Source of the DNA: Kitasatospora paranensis
Lineage (GTDB): Bacteria; Actinomycetota; Actinomycetes; Streptomycetales; Streptomycetaceae
DNA length: 64,000 nucleotides
Assembly (NCBI RefSeq): GCF_039544005.1
Contig: NZ_BAABKV010000001.1
Location: 5,828,001 to 5,892,000 of the forward strand
Reading direction: 5' to 3'
Shown: positions 47,148 through 57,714 of the stretch, in pieces
How the letters are laid out: every line of letters starts with the position of its first letter
Numbering within the stretch: position 1 is the first letter of the stretch
Notes under the pieces: generated by a model
What the model was told of the DNA's origin: nothing
What the model saw: the letters and a program-made list of their open reading frames with translations, nothing else
Database searches by the model: none
Program-made: the position numbers and the translations under genes

Positions 47148-48496
47148 TCACTTGGCCTGGTCGATGGCGGCGTCGATCTCCTTGGCGGTGGCCTGGAGGC
47201 CGGCCTGGAGGTCGGCCTGCTTGCCGGACTCGAACTCGTAGCCGAGGTTCTGCATGGAGACCTGGTAGGCGCCGCCGTTGACCGAGGCGGGCGTGGTGGA
47301 GGAGTTCGGGTTCTTCGCGATGTCCAGGAACGTCTTGAAGTTGGGGTCGGCGTCCAGCTTCGGCGAGTCGAGCGCGGCCAGCGTGCTCGGCACGTTGTGG
47401 ATGGCGTTGGCGAAGGTGACGACCGCGTCGGTGTCCGTGGTCAGGTACTTGACGAGTTCCCAGGCGGCGGTCTGCTTGCGGCTGCTGTTGGCGATGCCGA
47501 TGATCGTGCCGGTCTGGTAGCCGCGGCCGTAGGTGGCCGCCTGGTCGTCCGGCACCGGGAAGGGCGCGGTGGCCCACTCGAAGGCCGGCTTGTCGTCGGC
47601 GAGCGAGGCCGTCCGCCACTCGCCGTCGATGGCCATGGCCACCTGGCCGGTGGTGAACGGGTTCTTGGCGCTGAACTCGTCGCCGAAGCCGGTGCGGAAC
47701 TTCTCCAGCTTGTCGAAGCCGCCGAGCTTGCCGACCAGGGCCTTCTGCCAGGTGTACATCGCGGCGACCTTCGGGTCGGTGGCGATGTCGGACTTGCCGT
47801 CCTTGCCGAAGTAGTCGGTGCCGTACTGGCCGAGGAAGTGCGAAGGGGTGGACTCGTAGCCGTGGTAGTTCGGCATGAAGCCGAGCTGCTTGAAGCCGTC
47901 CCCCTGCGGCACGGTCAGCTTGACGGCGTCCGCCTCGAACTCGCCGAACGTCTTCGGCGGCGCGGTGATCCCGGCCGCGGCGAAGGCGGTCTTGTTGTAG
48001 TAGAGGCCGTAGGCGTCGCCGAGCAGCGGCAGCGAGCACTGGTTGCCCTGGTAGGCGCTGTAGGTGAGCATCGCCGACGGGAAGGTCTTGGCCGGGTCTA
48101 TGCCGTCCTTCTTGAGGAACGGCGTGAGGTCCGACCAGACCTTGGCGGAGCAGAACTTGCCGACGTTGTCGGTGGTGAACGAGGAGACCACGTCGGGGGC
48201 GTCGGCGCCGCCGGCCCGCAGGGCCTGCTCGCTCTTGTCGTCGGCGATGTTGCCGACCACCTTGACGTGGATGTTGGGGTGGGACTTCTCGAACGCGGCG
48301 ATGTTGTCGTTGATCGCCTTGGTCTCGTTGTCCTGGCTCCAGCCGTGCCAGAAGGTGATGGTGACGGCCTTGCCCTGCGCGGAGCCGTCGTCGCCGCCGC
48401 CCTGGGGCGTGCCGGTGCAGGCGGCGGAGAACAGGGCCAGGGCGGCGGTGCCGGCGAGGGCGGCGGCGGTGCGACGGGATCTGCGGGGGTGTGCAC
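47148..48496 (-). CDS. sugar-binding lipoprotein of the ABC importer, frameshifted at the N-terminus
   Basis: A family 1 solute-binding protein of about 449 residues. It has a lipoprotein signal (LFSAAC, Cys about 25) and the sugar-binding fold TITFWHGWSQDNETKAINDN near the N-terminus. AGGAGGAGCAGAA precedes a GTG at 48496, in a different frame from the mature protein. Adding one G to the GGGGG run at 48485-48489 (plus strand) joins them to give VHTPRRSRRTAAALAG, a perfect signal-peptide start. The longer in-frame ATG at 48551 has no ribosome site. Ligand not inferable beyond an oligosaccharide. Second gene of the ROK-regulated operon. Confidence 0.88.
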
Positions 48497-48634
48497 TTCT
48501 GCTCCTCCTGGGGGTACGCGGGCAGGCGTCATCGCCCTTCGGCCCGTGCATGGGGGATGGTGAGGTGTCGTACGGGTGCGGTGCGGTGCGTGCGCTCGGT
48601 TCGGGGCGGGTCGGTGGTTCGGCGGTTCGGTGGG

Positions 48635-49821
48635 TCAGTGGGTCGTGAAGGCCGCTTCCCGGGCGGCGGCGAGGGCGCGTTGGAGCGCGCCGTGCAGGAC
48701 GGGGGAGCCCGGGACGGTGGTGAACCGCACCTCGGGCCGGGGGATGGAGATCGAGGCGAGCGCCTCCTGTACGAGCTCGCGCAGCCGCTCGCCGCCGGCG
48801 GCCGGGATCCCGCCGGAGAGCACCAGCAGCTCCGGGTCGACCACCGACACGATCACGGCCAGGCCGGTCGCGAAGCGCTCGGCCAGCACGGCCAGGAAGT
48901 CGTCTCCCGCGCCGGGGGTGGTGAGGGCGAGCTGCACGGCCTGTTCGGCGGTGGGCGCCGCCAGCCCGTGCCCGGCGGCCAGTGCCAGCACGGCGTCGGC
49001 GCCGGCCAGTTCCTGGAAACCGCCGGAGTTGCGGCGGCGGACGTCGTGGACGACCGGTGCGCCGGGCACCGGCATGTAGCCGACCTCGCCGGCGCCGCCG
49101 GTGAAGCCGCGGTGCAGCCGGCCGGCGATCACGATGGCCGCGCCGATGCCCTCCTCGGCCCAGAGCAGCACGAAGTCCTCGCAGCCGGCGGCGGCGCCGA
49201 AGGCCTGCTCGGCGATGGCCGCCAGATTGACGTCGTTCTCGATCGCGACGGGGGCGCCGAGCGCCTCCTCCAGCTCGGCGACCAGCCGCGGCGAGTGCCA
49301 GCCGGGCAGGTGGGAGGCGTAGCGGAGCTTGCCGCTGGAGGGGTCCAGGGCGCCGGGCACGCCGATCACCACCTCGCGCAGGCTGTCCTCGGCGAGCCCG
49401 GCCTGCCGGACGGTCGCGGCGACGGCGGCGGCGACCTTCTCGACCGTGGCGGCGGCCGGCCAGCCCTTGGTGGCGACCTGCTGCTCGGCCAGCGTGGTGC
49501 CGGTGATGTCGGCGACGGCGATCCGCACGTGGGTGGTGGAGACGTCCAGTCCGGCGACGTATCCGGCGGCGGGGTTGACCTGGTAGAGCTGGGCGTTGGG
49601 CCCGGGGCCGCCGGCGGTGGTGCCGACCGGGACGACCAGCCCGGCGGCCTCCAGCCGGGCCAGGAGCTGGGAGGCGGTGGGCTTGGAGAGGCCGGTCAGC
49701 GTCCCGATCTGGGTGCGGGACAGCGGGCCGTTGGCGAGCAGCAGTTCGAGCGCGGCCCGGTCGTTGATGGCGCGCAGCAGGCTGGGCGTTCCGGCGAGCG
49801 GGGGCGGGTGGTGTCGGTCAC
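48635..49821 (-). CDS. ROK family transcriptional regulator, frameshifted at the N-terminus
   Basis: A sugar-responsive repressor of about 395 residues: an N-terminal winged helix and a ROK domain. The current frame has no start codon before 49528. With one more G in the GGGGG run 49800-49804, translation from GTG 49821 (GAGGAGGATCGAGAC before it) runs through LLRAINDRAALELLLANG and RTQIGTLTGLSKPTASQLLA, the helix-turn-helix, and into AGLDVSTTHVRIAVAD, the sugar-kinase-like domain. It heads the importer/GH4/kinase operon. A palindrome GGAAACTTTCC lies about 60 bases upstream and is the likely autoregulatory site. Confidence 0.88.
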
Positions 49822-49882
49822 GTCTCGATCCTCCTCCGTGCGGGTCGGTCGGGTCCGCAAGGGGTGCGGCGGCGAACTGTTA

Positions 49883-49893
49883 GGAAACTTTCC
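49883..49893. promoter_or_regulatory. palindromic operator upstream of the ROK gene
   Basis: GGAAACTTTCC is a perfect 11-base palindrome inside GTTAGGAAACTTTCCAAT, 62 bases upstream of the ROK start. It is AT-rich against a GC-rich background and resembles ROK/NagC-type sites. It probably controls the whole sugar operon. Confidence 0.6.
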
Positions 49894-49990
49894 AATCCCT
49901 GGAGAGGACGGTAGATCCTCTCCCAGGGGGTGTCAATGACCCGACGTCGAAGCGTTACCGGCGCCTCCCCGGCAGGGCCGGGAAACACGA

Positions 49991-50020
49991 AGGCCCCGCT
50001 CCCATCAGGGAACGGGGCCT
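49991..50020 (-). terminator. terminator of the mscS gene
   Basis: AGGCCCCGCTCCC and GGGAACGGGGCCT pair with one mismatch around an ATCA loop, 14 bases past the mscS stop on the minus strand. Confidence 0.75.
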
Positions 50021-50033
50021 GCTGCCGGACGGC

Positions 50034-51131
50034 TCACTCCGTGGGTGCCACCGGGATCGGCTTCGCGGCCTCGGAGCGGGGCGAGTGCGGGTCCGCGAGC
50101 GCCGACGGCGCGGCGATCTCCACCGCCTGCGCCGGCACGGCGGCCGTCGCCTCCTCCTTCAGCTTCACCCCGGCCTCGTCGAAGGCCAGCTTCAGCCGCT
50201 GCCGCAGCGCCCGCGCCACCTGCGCCGACTTGCCCGGCGTGGTCCGCGCCTCTACCCGCAGCACCAGCGAGTCCGTCGCGACGGAGTCCACCCCCAGCAC
50301 CTTGACCCGGCCCCAGATCAGCTCGTCGTACGGGGTCTCCTTGGACAGCTGCTCGGCCGCGTCCGTGATCAGCGCCTCGACCCGGACGAGGTCCTCCTTG
50401 TAGCCGACCTGGACCTCCACCGAGGCGGTGCTCCAGCCCTGGCTCATGTTGGCGATCCGCTTCACCTCGCCGTTGCGGATGTACCAGATCTCGCCGCTCG
50501 TACCGCGCAGCTTCGTCACCCGCAGGCCGACCTCCAGGACGGTGCCGGTCGCCACGCCGGTGTCGATCTCGTCGCCGACGCCGTACTGGTCCTCCATGAT
50601 CATGAAGACGCCGGAGAGGAAGTCGGTGACCAGGTTCCGGGCGCCGAAACCGATCGCCACACCCGCCACACCGGCGCTGGCCAGCAGCGGAGCCAGGTTC
50701 ACCCCCAGCGCGGCGAGCACCATCAGGGCCGCGGTGCCGAGGATCGAGAAGGACGCCACGCTGCGCAGCACCGACCCGATCGCCTCCGAGCGCTGCTGGC
50801 GGCGCTCGGTGTTCACCACTCCGCTGTTGGCCAGCAGGCCGCCCAGCCGGCCGGTCTCCGCCTCGTCCTCCGAGGGCCGCCCCATCCGGGCTATCAGCTG
50901 GGTGATCAGCTTGCGGACGACGGCCCGCAGTATCAGGGCCAGCAGCACGATGAAGACGATGCGCACGGCGCCCTCGACCCAGCTCTGCCAGTTCTGGTCC
51001 AGCCAGCTGGCGGCCTGCTTGGTGGAGGCCGTCACCTCGCCCGCGCTGGTGGGCAGCTTCAGGTCGAGGCTGGGCTGGGCGGGGGCGGGCGTGGCTTCGG
51101 CGAGGAGGCCGGTGACACCGGACCGGAACAC
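50034..51131 (-). CDS. MscS family mechanosensitive channel
   Basis: A small-conductance channel of about 365 residues that opens under membrane tension during hypo-osmotic shock. Three helices (AVRIVFIVLLALILRAVV, FSILGTAALMVLAALGV, and the pore segment LLASAGVAGVAIGFGARNLV). The conserved MscS beta domain follows (MEDQYGVGDEIDTGV, GEIWYIRNGEVKRIANMS). GTG at 51131 (GGAAGG before it) is preferred over an upstream Arg-rich frame extension. Monocistronic, with a hairpin after the stop. Confidence 0.9.
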   Translation of the reverse strand: MFRSGVTGLLAEATPAPAQPSLDLKLPTSAGEVTASTKQAASWLDQNWQSWVEGAVRIVFIVLLALILRAVVRKLITQLIARMGRPSEDEAETGRLGGLLANSGVVNTERRQQRSEAIGSVLRSVASFSILGTAALMVLAALGVNLAPLLASAGVAGVAIGFGARNLVTDFLSGVFMIMEDQYGVGDEIDTGVATGTVLEVGLRVTKLRGTSGEIWYIRNGEVKRIANMSQGWSTASVEVQVGYKEDLVRVEALITDAAEQLSKETPYDELIWGRVKVLGVDSVATDSLVLRVEARTTPGKSAQVARALRQRLKLAFDEAGVKLKEEATAAVPAQAVEIAAPSALADPHSPRSEAAKPIPVAPTE

Positions 51132-51472
51132 GTGCGGGCCTTCCGTGGTACGGGCTGCGACCGGCGCACGGCGCCGGCGACGGCCCGGCCTGCGGGCCGT
51201 CCCGCCCAAGAGTATCGGCCCCGGCACCCGGCCCCGGACGCCCCGTCAGCGTGCCTCCGGCCCCGCCCACACCCTCTCACCGGGGGCGACGGGTGCATCG
51301 CGGCCTGTGTGCGGGCATACCGGCTATGACGGATTCCACATCCGGTCCGTTACACAGGAGTGGTGGCGCCGTACGAAGGCGTAAGGCGACACTGGGGGAG
51401 ATCGCGCCGCAATGCGATCACCCGCTCGTCCCGGCGCGAGCCACGCGCCGCAGGCGTACCAAGGAGGCATCC
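51132..51472. other. divergent intergenic region, about 340 bases
   Basis: The region between the divergent mscS and HNH genes. No convincing reading frame, palindrome or repeat was seen; it should contain both promoters. Confidence 0.4.
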
Positions 51473-52095
51473 GTGCCGCATGTCCTGGTCCTCAACGCGT
51501 CGTACGAGCCACTCGGAGTGGTCTCGACCCGCCGCGCCCTCATCCTGGTCCTCAACCACAAGGCCATCAGCCTCGAGGACTCCGGAATCACTCTGCACAG
51601 CGCCACGAACACCGTGACGGCACCGTCCGTCGTCCGACTCACCCGCTTCGTCCGGGTGCCCTTTCGCGGGCCCGTCCCGCTCACCCGCCGCGCCCTGTTC
51701 GCCCGTGACCACGGGCGCTGCGTGTACTGCGGGGCCGCCGCTACCAGCGTCGACCACGTCATTCCGCGCAGCCGGGGCGGCCAGCACCGGTGGGACAACG
51801 TGGTGGCCGCCTGCCGCCGCTGCAACCACACCAAGGCCGACCGCCACCTCACCGAACTCGGGTGGCGGATGAAGCGCCCCCGGCCCCGCCCAGCGGCCTG
51901 GCCTGGCGCGTCATCGGCACCGGGATCAAGGACCCGCGCTGGCGGCCCTACCTGGAGCCGTACGGCGGACTCGACCAGTTCCGGGAGTACGAGCACCACG
52001 ACCATACGGATCACGGGGGTGCCCTGCCGGGCCCGGCCGTCGTCCGGACCCACCCCACCCGCCGCGGAGAGCACCCGGAAGCACTCTCCGCCTGA
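51473..52095 (+). CDS. HNH endonuclease, frameshifted
   Basis: A small nuclease-fold protein of about 207 residues. The N-terminus VLVLNASYEPLGVVSTRRAL is typical of the actinobacterial HNH group. The HNH core has CVYCG, SVDHVIPRSRGGQHRWDNVV and ACRRCNHTKADR, so both zinc knuckles and the His/Asn/His set are complete. The frame breaks in the CCCCC at 51877-51881. Adding one C gives WRMKRPPAPPSGLAWRVIG and a longer conserved C-terminal part. AAGGAGG precedes the GTG at 51473. This family is widespread in streptomycete chromosomes; a repair role is possible but unproven. No defence context is visible. Confidence 0.85.
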
Positions 52096-52229
52096 CAGAC
52101 AAGGGCCTGCCCGCCACACCTCGGTACGCCTCATGGGCCGCCGGCGCACCCCCAGCGGGAGCGTCGGCGGCCCGCCGTCGTCCTCCGCACCCTCCGGACG
52201 TCCGCCGCACCGCCCCCGGGAGACCGACC

Positions 52230-52883
52230 GTGACACCCCCGATCGCTGCCCTGTCCTTCGACGGCGACGACACCCTCTGGGACTTCTCGGCCTCGTTCGA
52301 GGTCGCCATCGCGCACGCCGCCGAGGTCCTCGGCCGCGCCCTGGACGGCCCGCCGGTCGGGACGGACTGGCTCCAGCGGATCCGCCGCGAGGTGGCCGCG
52401 GGGCTCCCCGGCGCGACCCTCGCCGAGCTGCGGCGGGCCGGCTTCGCGGAGGCCGTCCGGCGCCGCGCGCCCGACCGCCCCGAGCTGGCCGACACCCTGT
52501 ACACCGAGTTCACCGCCGCCCGGGCCCGCGCCACCCGGCTGTTCCCCGAGGTCCGCGAGGTGCTGACGGTGCTCGCCGCCGAGCTGCCGCTGGCGCTCAC
52601 CACCAACGGCAACGCCGAGCTCGCCTGGGTCGGCCTGGAGCCGCTGTTCCACACGGTGGTGCGGCCCGCCGAGTGCGGGGTCCAGAAGCCGGACCCGGCG
52701 ATCTACCGGATCACCGCACAGCGGCTGGGCGTCGAGCCCGCGCGCGTCCTGCACGTCGGCGACCACCCGGTCGAGGACGTCGCCGCGGCCCGCGCGGCCG
52801 GCCTGCAGGCCCGGCTGCTGGACCGCAGCGGAGCCACCCCCGGCGCGCTCACCTCGCTGGCCGGGCTGCTCGTCAGGACGTGA
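52230..52883 (+). CDS. HAD family hydrolase
   Basis: A haloacid dehalogenase-superfamily phosphatase of 217 residues. Motif I is SFDGDDTLWDF (nucleophile Asp and second Asp two residues later). Motif II is ALTTNGNAEL (Thr), motif III KPDPAIYRI (Lys) and motif IV LHVGDHPVEDVAAA. The cap is a helical C1 type. The substrate is unknown. GTG at 52230 follows GGGAGACCG. Convergent with the large glycosidase gene; stops are 10 bases apart. Confidence 0.9.
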   Translation: MTPPIAALSFDGDDTLWDFSASFEVAIAHAAEVLGRALDGPPVGTDWLQRIRREVAAGLPGATLAELRRAGFAEAVRRRAPDRPELADTLYTEFTAARARATRLFPEVREVLTVLAAELPLALTTNGNAELAWVGLEPLFHTVVRPAECGVQKPDPAIYRITAQRLGVEPARVLHVGDHPVEDVAAARAAGLQARLLDRSGATPGALTSLAGLLVRT

Positions 52884-55800
52884 CGGCGTACAGCTCCACG
52901 CCCCACAGCGAGTAGCCGTACTTGGTCGCCCGGCTCACGCCCTGGATCCGCAGGAAGCGGGTGTTCGGCGCGTCGAAGCGGACGGTCTCCACCCCGCCGG
53001 TGCCGTCGTCCACCGAGGCCACCGTCGTCCAGGTCACCCCGTCCGCCGAGGACTCCAGCCGGTACGCCGAGGCGTGCGCGTCCTGCCAGCGCAGCACCGC
53101 GGAGCCCAGCCGGACGGCCTGCGGCAGCTGCAGCTGCACCCAGGCGTCGTCCTCGGCCGGCGAGGACCAGCGCGAGCGGGGGTCGCGGTCGTTCACGTTG
53201 CCGGCCGGGAAGGCGGAGGTCTCGTCGCCCGACGAGGTGGCGGTGGCGGCCGGCGCGAGGTCCTGACCGCCGGTCGGCGGCACCACGTGCACCGTCAGCG
53301 TCTGCCGCACGGTCAGCGTGCCCGCGGTGAAGGTCACCGGCACCTGGTACGTCCCGGACGGCGTCCCGGCCGCGGCGACCACCTGGAGCGGCACCCCGAC
53401 GCGGCTGCCGCGGGGCACCGCCACGGCCGCGGCCTGGGTCACCGTCAGCCCCTTCGCGACCGTCGGCACCTCGACCTTCAGCTCGCCGCTGGTGCCCTCC
53501 GGGCGCCCGGACTCCAGGATCGCATCCGTCCGGACGGGCACCGCCTGGCCGGTCACCACGTCCACGCTGGCGTCGCTCAGGCTGAGCCGCGCCGCCGGGG
53601 TGTCGGCGTACCAGGGCACCACCTGGTTGACCACCGGCGCCTGGCCGCCGGCCGCCCACACCAGGCGGATCGCGTCGGCGGGCCGGCCGCCCGCGGGCAG
53701 CTCGTTGTAGCCGGGCCGCAGCGTGCCGATGGTCGTCCAGGCGCCGTCCGTGCCGCGCACGGCCACCGTCGCGGTGGCCTGCACGGTCGGGTCGGTCAGG
53801 ACCGTCACCCGGTCCAGCGGCCGGGCGGAGCCCAGCTCGACGGTCAGCGGGACGGTGCTGTCGGTGGGCGCCGCGGCGGCCCGGAAGGCGGTGTCCGGGT
53901 CGCCGTCCAGCACGGCGTCCGCGGAGGAGCCCGGCGCGGCCGCCGGACCGGTCACCACGGCGGGGTTGTCGTCCGGCGCCGTCACCGAGAACTCCCGGAC
54001 GGCGATCGCGGTCTTCTGCGCGGTGCGGGCCCGCAGCCGGACGGCCTTGGCGACCGTGCCCGCCGGGGCCGTCACCGAGATGCTCTTCTGCCCGTGCACC
54101 ACGCCGAGCTGGCGCCAGCCCCGGATCCGGTGGTGTACTCCAGGACGCCGTCGCGCAGGTAGTCGTCGGCGGCGGTGGCCGCGTCGGGGCCGTCCCCCAG
54201 GAGCCCATCAGCACGGTCACCCGGCCCAGCGGACGCCCGGCGCCGAGGTCCAGGCCGACCGCGTCGCCGGCCTGCGGCGGCGCGGAGCTCCAGTAGAACG
54301 TGTCGGCGGCGCCGTCGGTCATCAGCGACGGCACGTGATCGTCGGCGCTGCCGAGCGTGGTGGTCGGCGCGGCGGAGCCGGAGCTCACCCCGGACCAGCT
54401 GTCGGCGTCCTTGAGGGCCCGCTCCAGGAAGGCGTCCAGCACCCCGGCGCCGACCGTGACGGAGCCCTGCGCGAGCTGCTCGCGCTGCCGGCGCAGGTCC
54501 ACCCGGGCCTGCCAGGCGGCGCTGCCGTCACCGCCGCGCTGGGCCAGCAGCATCGCGACGGCGGCCTCCCCGGCCCGCCCGTAGCCGGCCAGCCGGTCCA
54601 GCCACGGGCCGGCGTCGGCCCCGATCGGCTGTCCCGCCAGGGCCGCGGGGGCGCCCGCCATGGTGGCGAAGGCGGCCCGCAGCGGGGCGGCGACCTGCTG
54701 GAGCGCGGCCTGGTCGGGCGCGGTGCCGGAGGCGGGCTCCAGGGTCGCCCAGAAGCGCGCCAGCAGCGGCTGCAGGGCGGCGGACTCCTGCTTGTCCAGC
54801 GGCGAGGAGGCGCTGTTGGCGGCCAGGGCGGTGAGCGCGGCCTCGGCGGAGGCGTCGCCGCCGGACAGCGCGTGCACCGCGGCCTTCAGCGAGTCGGCCG
54901 CGCGGTAGCCCTCCGGCTTCCAGCCGAAGTCGGCGGCGGTGGCCAGCGGCAGCCGGGAGGCGACCGGCTGGGCCATGGCGGAGGTCAGCAGGGCCGCGGA
55001 GCGGGTGGCAACCGCCGGGTCGCGGCCGGTGTAGCCGCCGAGGAAGAGCCGGTCCGGGGTGGAGTCGTTCACCGGGTAGTTGTCGAGCGTCATCAGCGGG
55101 CGGTCGAACAGCCCGGCCGTCGCGGCCAGTTGGTCGCCCGAGACGGTGCCCGCGATGACCGCGCCGCCGCTCCAGGCCACCTGGACGCCCGCCGGCAGCA
55201 GGCCCGCCAGCGCGGTGCGGTACGGCGTCGCGCCCTGCTTCTGGTACTCCGTCGGCACCACCGAGAGCGGCGCGAGACCGGGGTGGGCGGCGACCAGCCG
55301 GCGCTGCACCTGCGTGACGAGGTCCGCCTGCGCCCTGGCGGCGGCGGCCGGGCCGGTGCCGTAGTGGCGGCGGTCGTCGGTGCAGTGCCACTCGTCGTAG
55401 CTGACGTCCAGGAACTGCAGCTGGAAGGCGCCGAAGCCGAGCCGGCGCAGCCCGTCCAGCTTGGCGACCAGCGCGTCCACGTCCTTGCCGGAGGTGTAGC
55501 AGAACGACTGCCCGGGGTCGACCGAGTAGCCGAGCACGACGTGGTCGGCCCGGGCCCGCTCGGCGAGCCGGCGCAGCCCGTCCAGCTGCGCCGCCGGGTA
55601 GGCCTCGCGCCAGCGGCCGGTGCGGTACGGGTCCGCCCCGGGCGCGTACAGGAAGAAGTTCTGCTTCGTCCGGGCGAGGAAGTCCAGCTGGTCGAGGCGT
55701 TCCTCGGTGGTCCACGGGGTGCCGTAGAAGGACTCGGCGGTGCCGCGCACCGCGGCGCCGCTCGGCCAGTCGCGCAGCACGACCCCGGGCAGGCCCTTGC

Positions 55801-56668
55801 CGGCGGCGGACGGGCCCTGGCCCTGGCCGGGCGTCAGCGGGGCGAGGAGCTGGCGCAGGCTCTGCGCGGCGTAGAAGGTGCCGGTGCCGTCGACGCCGGC
55901 CAGCACCACCGCGCCGTAGCTGCCGCCGCCGGCGGCGGGGAGCTGTCCGGCGGCCAGTACGTGGCCGCCGGCGGGCAGTCCGACCGTGGAGAGGTCGCCG
56001 GCCGGGCGTCCGGCGGCCTCGGCCAGCCGGCGCAGCGTCCGGTCGGTGTCGCCGCCGGAGCCCTCCGCGGGCCCGCCGACGTACACCACGAGCGAGCCGG
56101 CGGCCGGGGCCGCGGCGCCGTCGGACTCGACGATGTCGGTGGCGCCGGCCGTGCCGAGCACCTGCCGGACGGCGGCCAGCGCGGACCGGTCGGCGTGGGC
56201 GGCGGCGACCAGGGCGACGGTGTCGGGGACGGCCACCGGGGTGCCCGCGGCGGCCAACTGCTGCGGGCGGGGGTAGACCTGGGGTTCGGTGAGCGAGCCG
56301 AGCGGGGTGACCGGGGCGCTGCTGACGGTGCGGTCGGCGATGCCCGGGGCGGTCGCCCAGGCCGTCGGTCCGGCCAGCAGGCCGCCCACGACAGCGGCGG
56401 CCGAGAGCGTCGCGGCGAGCTGCAGGGTGCTGCGGCGGCGGCCGGGGCGGCGGCGCTCCGCGCGGACGGAGGCGAGCAGCGGTTCGGTGCCCTTGAGGTC
56501 GGCGATGAGCCGGTCGGCGGCGCGCGGGGCCAGCTGGCGGGCCGTACGGGCGGCCGTCCGGCGGGCCGTCAGCGCCGCCGGGTGCTCCAGGAACTCACGC
56601 AGGGCCGGGTTCTGTCCGAGCTGCTGCCGCAGGCGCCGTCCCGCGGCCACCGACACCCGTGCCTGCAC
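52873..56668 (-). CDS. GH84-type beta-N-acetylglucosaminidase with F5/8-type domain, two frameshifts
   Basis: A very large surface glycosidase of about 1265 residues after repair. Order: about 80 cytoplasmic residues, one hydrophobic helix (LAATLSAAAVVGGLLAGPTA), a GH20b-like N-terminal domain, then the family 84 TIM barrel. Next comes a long helical region, and lastly beta domains ending in a discoidin/F5-F8 carbohydrate-binding module (TRFLRIQGVSRATKYGY). The catalytic stretch reads FQLQFLDVSYDEWHC. Two 1-base losses, at CCCC 54119-54122 and CCCCC 54194-54198 (plus strand), split the beta domains; restoring both gives one frame through DDYLRDGVLEYTTGSGG to the C-terminus. GAGGAGGTCCG precedes the GTG at 56668. 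The unusual N-terminus suggests a membrane-anchored enzyme rather than a secreted one. Confidence 0.87.
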
Positions 56669-57714
56669 CGGACCTCCTCGATTGCCGAAAACCCGGCAGC
56701 TCACCGGCCCCTCACCCCGGTGCACCGCCTGCACCCGCTCCGCCGGGCCAGCCCACCAGGTACCCGGGCGGGTGTCAACGGCGGTGACAGGTATGCCCGA
56801 TATGTCGAGAAAGTGTGCGAGGCCGCCCGGTACGCCGATCGCGCGCCGGGGACGGCCCCCCGGTGTCGCGCGCCGCCGGCAAGGGGCGGATCCCGTGGAC
56901 GGCCCGACCGATCGTGGAACGGTCCACCCGTTCGACGACCGGGGCGCAGGGGACGTCAACCGGCCCGCCGCCTCTTCCGATGGGGACGACGCGGGCGGAC
57001 GAGCGCGTCGAGCGCGCCCACGGCTGGCGTCTGCGGCAGGCGTGGCCGCTGTGCGCCGAACACGGCCTGGGCAGTCGTCCGCCGATCCCGGGTGCAGGCG
57101 GTTGCCGTGCCACTCGCCGTTGGCCAGCGCGACGTGCACCTTCTCCGGCCCGTCCGCGTCGTCGGGTGGAAGGGCCAGCAGGTGCAGGGGGCCTGCTCGG
57201 GCGAGGGGCACGGACAGGGGCAGGCCCAGTCGCTCGGCCGCGTGTCGGCGAACCCGTACCGGGGCCGGGGCCGGAAGGAGGGGAGCCGCGAGCAACCACA
57301 GCCCGGGCGGTGATCGTAGGTCAGCCCCGCTGCGAGCACGGCGGCAACGATGGACCAGGCCTTCGTGGCGCGTCGCCCGGGGTGCGGACGAACGAACATC
57401 GGAAAGCCTTTTGACGGCGCGACGCCGACTCCCGCGAAGGTCAGGAAATGCTCACCCGGCGGTGGTGCGCCCGGAATGACGAACCGGCCACCCGGCTCGC
57501 GTCCGTGTCCCCGGGGCCTGCGGCTTCGAGGCATTCGGAATTCACGGCCTCCCGAGGGGGCGCCATTCATGGCGGGTGTGACGAATGTCCGGTCCGGGCC
57601 CGCAGTACTGCGCAACCTGGCGCCGGATTCTTCCCGTGTCGGTCGGGGTCGGGCGGGTCGGCTCCGGGTAGGACTGTGCTGTTCGGTGTCGGGCTGACCG
57701 CAGGGAGCCGCAGA
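56669..57714. other. gap of about 1 kb upstream of malQ with one possible small gene
   Basis: No well-supported gene. The part between 56775 and about 57050 has only Arg/Pro-rich frames. The part near 57000-57400 may hold a small membrane protein (separate entry). The promoter of malQ should lie in 57480-57714, and that of the large glycosidase just above 56668. Confidence 0.4.
56956..57399 (-). CDS. possible small membrane protein, frameshifted (uncertain)
   Basis: A candidate of roughly 145 residues, based on frame continuity only. ATG 57399 gives MFVRPHPGRRATKAWSIVAA and then the hydrophobic VLAAGLTYDHRPG. Adding one G at the CCC 57302-57304 (plus strand) continues as LWLLAAPLLPAPAPVRVRRH and LARAGPLHLLALPPDDADG, then KVHVALANGEWHGNRLHPG, which reads like real protein. 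The 3' end cannot be fixed and further errors are possible. No family recognised; the ribosome site is weak. Confidence 0.3.
   Translation of the reverse strand: MFVRPHPGRRATKAWSIVAAVLAAGLTYDHRPGCGCSRLPSFRPRPRYGFADTRPSDWACPCPCPSPEQAPCTCWPFHPTTRTGRRRCTSRWPTASGTATACTRDRRTTAQAVFGAQRPRLPQTPAVGALDALVRPRRPHRKRRRAG

Noticed and set aside
51473..52095. HNH protein as part of a phage-defence island
   Set aside because: No restriction, methylase, helicase or toxin gene lies near; neighbours are housekeeping-type. The family is common in streptomycete chromosomes.
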